Program-made: the position numbers and the translations under genes
The notes under the pieces: generated by a model
Told to the model about the DNA's origin: nothing
What the model saw: the letters and a program-made list of their open reading frames with translations, nothing else
The model's database searches: none
Shown: positions 61,662 to 64,000 of the stretch, piece by piece
How the letters are laid out: each line of letters opens with the position of its first letter
Numbering within the stretch: position 1 is the first letter of the stretch
NCBI GenBank assembly: GCA_050330205.1
Contig: JBHJOA010000006.1
Coordinates: 1-64,000, forward strand
Source: Pelagibius sp050330205
Lineage (GTDB): Bacteria > Pseudomonadota > Alphaproteobacteria > Kiloniellales > Kiloniellaceae
Direction: 5' to 3'
Length of the DNA stretch: 64,000 nt

Positions 61662-63878
61662 TCAGTGGTCCGGCGCCCTGAGGCAGAAGCCGACAGCGGT
61701 CTTGCTGTGGTGGCGCGTCGTGCCGCTGTTCACGTTGGTGCGGTCGTAGGTGTGGATGGTCAGCGAGTAGCCGCAGGGGGCCATGCCGGTGGTATTCAGC
61801 GTGTAGGTCCCGCCGGCCACGCCCGGATCGGCGATGGTGCCGCCGAGGTGATGGTTCGACAGGCCCGAGGACGGCGTCGGCAGCACGCCGTTTGCCGGTC
61901 CGCTCGGCTGGATCTCGAACGAGAAGTTGCGGAAGTGGGTATCGGTCGCCGTATAGCTGCCGCTGAAGGTGGCACCGACGTCGAAGTCGGCGCAGTCGGC
62001 GCCCACTCCCAGGTCGATGTCGAGGTCGACGGTCGGGGCCGTGTTGTCGACCAGGATGGTGACCATGTTGGAGTGGATGTCGTTGGCCGGGTTGCCGTCC
62101 ACGCTGAGGTCCACGCGCAGATCGTAGGCCTGGCCGTCCTCCGCCGTGCCGGTGAACCAGCGCATCAGGATGTTGCCGTCGATGAAGTGGTTTGAGGCAT
62201 AGTCCTCGTAGCCGTAGTAGCCCTGGGCATCCGCATGGACCACGTAGTTCGGGTTGATGGTGAGGCCGCCGTTGAAGGTTACCAGCGTCAGCTTCAGGCC
62301 CTGCGGTTCGTTGGTCAACGGTACGAAGGCCGAGGCCGGTGCGCCGTGCGGCTTGATCATCACGCGGTATTTGGAGCCGGCCGTACCGTTGACGATCTTG
62401 CCGGCCAGGTTGATCCTGCCGCCGAAGGGGCTGTCCACGGCGACGAAGCCGGTGAAGTTGCCGACGCCGTTGGCGATGCCGCTGGAGTTGATGTCGGGCA
62501 CGGCGATGTCACCGGCGGAACTGAGGATCGGCACTTTCTGGCCGGGGTTCACCCGGTCGCCCGGCGCGATGTGGATCAGGGTCTCTTCTCGGTTGCCCCA
62601 GACCGGCACGTAGTTCGGGTTGGCGCAGGGCGCCGGCGTCTGCCACGACAGGATGGCGCGGATGCGCACCACCTTGGCGCCCTGCTGGCAGGGCTGGCGG
62701 TACTTGTCCAGGTCGACCGGCAGGAAGACGGCATACTCGAGCCCGCCGCGTGGAATCCGGTCGATGTCGTAGACGGTGACCGAGGTGGTGCCGAGGCAGG
62801 TCTCGAAGCTGCCATTGCCGTCGAAATCGGCCCAGAAGGTGACATACTCCTTGCTCCCGGCCGTGCAGGGGCCGCCCGAGTAGCCGGACTGCAGCTTTAC
62901 CCGGATAACGCCGACCAGGGCGTCCTGGGTCGGATTGAGGCCGACGCACTCCAGCTCCTCGTAGCGCGTGCTGCCGTCGACCGGGAAAAGGCTGCCGAAG
63001 AGGTCGGCGAAGTCGACCTTAAGTCCCGGGATCACCGATGTCAGCTTGGCGGACATCAGCTGTTCGCCGGCCGCCGCCTTGTCGACCAGCTGCAGCGCCT
63101 CGGCAAAGGCGAAGCGCTGCGGCTCTACCTTCTTGTCCTTGTAGAGCTCCTGCAGTTCGACGGCGCCGAGCACCTTGGCGCCGGCCTTCACTTCCTGCTT
63201 CAGGTCGACGGCCTGGGCCAGGACCGGGCTCGGCTTCACCTCCAGCGCCTGCAGCAGGTCGCCGAGGAGGAACAGCTTGAAGGGGTCGACCTGGATGTGG
63301 GTGTTGTGCACGTCGCCCCAGACGGGAATGAAATCGGGTTCGTTCTCCGGCGGCGGCACATTCCACGACAGGATCACACGGGCGAGGATGATGTTGTCGA
63401 AGAAGCAGAATCGCCGCGGCGGGTTGACCTGCTTGGAGGCGGCATACTCGAGCCGCTGTGCGCCTGCGGTGCCTTCGGGGATGTCGTAGGCGGTGAAGCT
63501 CGCCAGCCCCTGGTCCTGCCAGGTCGCGCCGTTGTCGAAGGAGAGGTAGAAGCGCAGGTATTCCGGTGTGCCGTTCGAGCACACGCCGCCGCCGTATCCG
63601 GCCGGCTGATTGACGAAGACCACCGCGCCCAGGCGCTGGAACTCCGGGTGGTAGCCGACGCAGCCGATCTCCTCGTAGGTGGTATTGCCCTTGATCGACA
63701 GCTGCGCCTTGAACTTGCTCTTCTGCAGGTTGCCGAAGTAGTTCGGGTTGGCGACGATCAGTTGGCGGAAGCGCTGCCGTTCCTTCAGGTGCGGCAGGTT
63801 GGCGGCGCGTTTGACGCCCGCCGACATTTTCTTGCCCTTGGCCTGGGCGCTGCGTTTGACCGTTTTCTTGGCTGCCAT
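61662..63878 (-). CDS. Large protein with a duplicated three-cysteine domain, unknown function
   Basis: About 738 residues, not assignable to a family I know. The N-terminus is lysine-rich (AAKKTVKRSAQAKGKK) without a signal peptide. Two copies of a domain follow, at about residues 66-199 and 304-439. Both carry TxYEE, CVG, a GYxGGxC motif, EYxxF, a YDI strand, LEYA, a third cysteine, LSW and PVWG. Cysteine spacing is equal in the two copies (27 residues, then 58 or 59). The last 300 residues contain Ig-like segments (TILVDNTAPTVDLDID). The ATG at 63878 has GGAGG eight bases upstream. Confidence 0.7.
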   Translation of the reverse strand: MAAKKTVKRSAQAKGKKMSAGVKRAANLPHLKERQRFRQLIVANPNYFGNLQKSKFKAQLSIKGNTTYEEIGCVGYHPEFQRLGAVVFVNQPAGYGGGVCSNGTPEYLRFYLSFDNGATWQDQGLASFTAYDIPEGTAGAQRLEYAASKQVNPPRRFCFFDNIILARVILSWNVPPPENEPDFIPVWGDVHNTHIQVDPFKLFLLGDLLQALEVKPSPVLAQAVDLKQEVKAGAKVLGAVELQELYKDKKVEPQRFAFAEALQLVDKAAAGEQLMSAKLTSVIPGLKVDFADLFGSLFPVDGSTRYEELECVGLNPTQDALVGVIRVKLQSGYSGGPCTAGSKEYVTFWADFDGNGSFETCLGTTSVTVYDIDRIPRGGLEYAVFLPVDLDKYRQPCQQGAKVVRIRAILSWQTPAPCANPNYVPVWGNREETLIHIAPGDRVNPGQKVPILSSAGDIAVPDINSSGIANGVGNFTGFVAVDSPFGGRINLAGKIVNGTAGSKYRVMIKPHGAPASAFVPLTNEPQGLKLTLVTFNGGLTINPNYVVHADAQGYYGYEDYASNHFIDGNILMRWFTGTAEDGQAYDLRVDLSVDGNPANDIHSNMVTILVDNTAPTVDLDIDLGVGADCADFDVGATFSGSYTATDTHFRNFSFEIQPSGPANGVLPTPSSGLSNHHLGGTIADPGVAGGTYTLNTTGMAPCGYSLTIHTYDRTNVNSGTTRHHSKTAVGFCLRAPDH

Positions 63879-64000
63879 GACCGTGTCCTCCATGGGATTT
63901 GGGTTCACATCCGGCGTCTGCTGAAAATCGGCCCCTCTGGAGTCTCTCCTTTCGCTTTCACCCATCTGCGATGGATGCCTCGCGGGATGCCACGCCGGGC

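Overview
This is a GC-rich, densely packed chromosomal segment whose gene families (TRAP transporters, MurR/RpiR and GcvA-type LysR regulators, DUF1127, DUF4169, a BLH-SQR sulfide operon, Rnk-like factors) suggest a free-living alphaproteobacterium of the Rhodospirillales/Kiloniellales type. That placement is inference; no rRNA or marker gene is present. I see no tRNA, CRISPR array, phage or complete insertion sequence. The only mobile-element trace is a scar near 2.7-3.6 kb.

Layout. 0-6.5 kb: partial isochorismatase-like hydrolase, pirin, a DUF5996-GNAT fusion, a broken SDR gene and IS-like scar, an MscS channel, three small stress-type proteins and an OxyR-like regulator that lacks the redox cysteines. 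7-10.6 kb: two exported alpha/beta hydrolases, then ACC deaminase (acdS) divergent from an Lrp-type regulator. 11-15.2 kb: a zinc-ribbon methyltransferase overlapping a stand-alone Hen1-type RNA 3'-end methyltransferase, a DUF72 protein, and a DeoR-Rnk-Rnk group. 15.6-26 kb: a catabolic island with an M81 peptidase, an RpiR regulator, a TRAP transporter (DctQ-M-P), diaminopropionate ammonia-lyase, an L-type (M20) and a D-type (nitrilase) carbamoyl amidohydrolase, and a second fold-type-II PLP enzyme. Together they look like import and complete breakdown of a ureido or N-carbamoyl diamino acid. 26-38.9 kb: mostly housekeeping or unlinked genes (lipase-like membrane protein, large TPR protein, DEAD-box helicase, DMT exporter, BluB, orphan solute-binding protein, ParB-like protein, glycerol kinase).

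38.9-39.3 kb has no gene but carries an FNR/FixK box, a -10 element at the right spacing, two hairpins and an intrinsic terminator. This is a candidate oxygen-regulated small RNA, followed by four 17-bp tandem repeats. 39.3-52.8 kb: LysR/DMT pair, acyl-CoA dehydrogenase, an M24 peptidase plus Asp/Glu-racemase pair resembling part of ectoine utilisation (eutD/eutA), LysR/PNPOx pair, DUF4169, a third DMT exporter, a GlcD-like FAD oxidase, Sua5, an aminotransferase and TauE/SafE. 53-55.3 kb: an LVIVD-repeat protein with a sigma-factor-like insert, and an alpha/beta hydrolase. 55.3-60.6 kb: a sulfide-detoxification operon (DUF2892, MBL persulfide dioxygenase-like, BLH-SQR fusion, SulP) next to a two-cysteine Crp/Fnr regulator, with a palindrome centred about 41 nt upstream of the predicted start. 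60.9-64 kb: a 36-residue membrane peptide, a GFA protein and a large unrecognised protein built on an internally duplicated three-cysteine domain.

Gene starts were chosen from Shine-Dalgarno spacing and family length. Specific substrates, operators and the small RNA are inferences from sequence alone.
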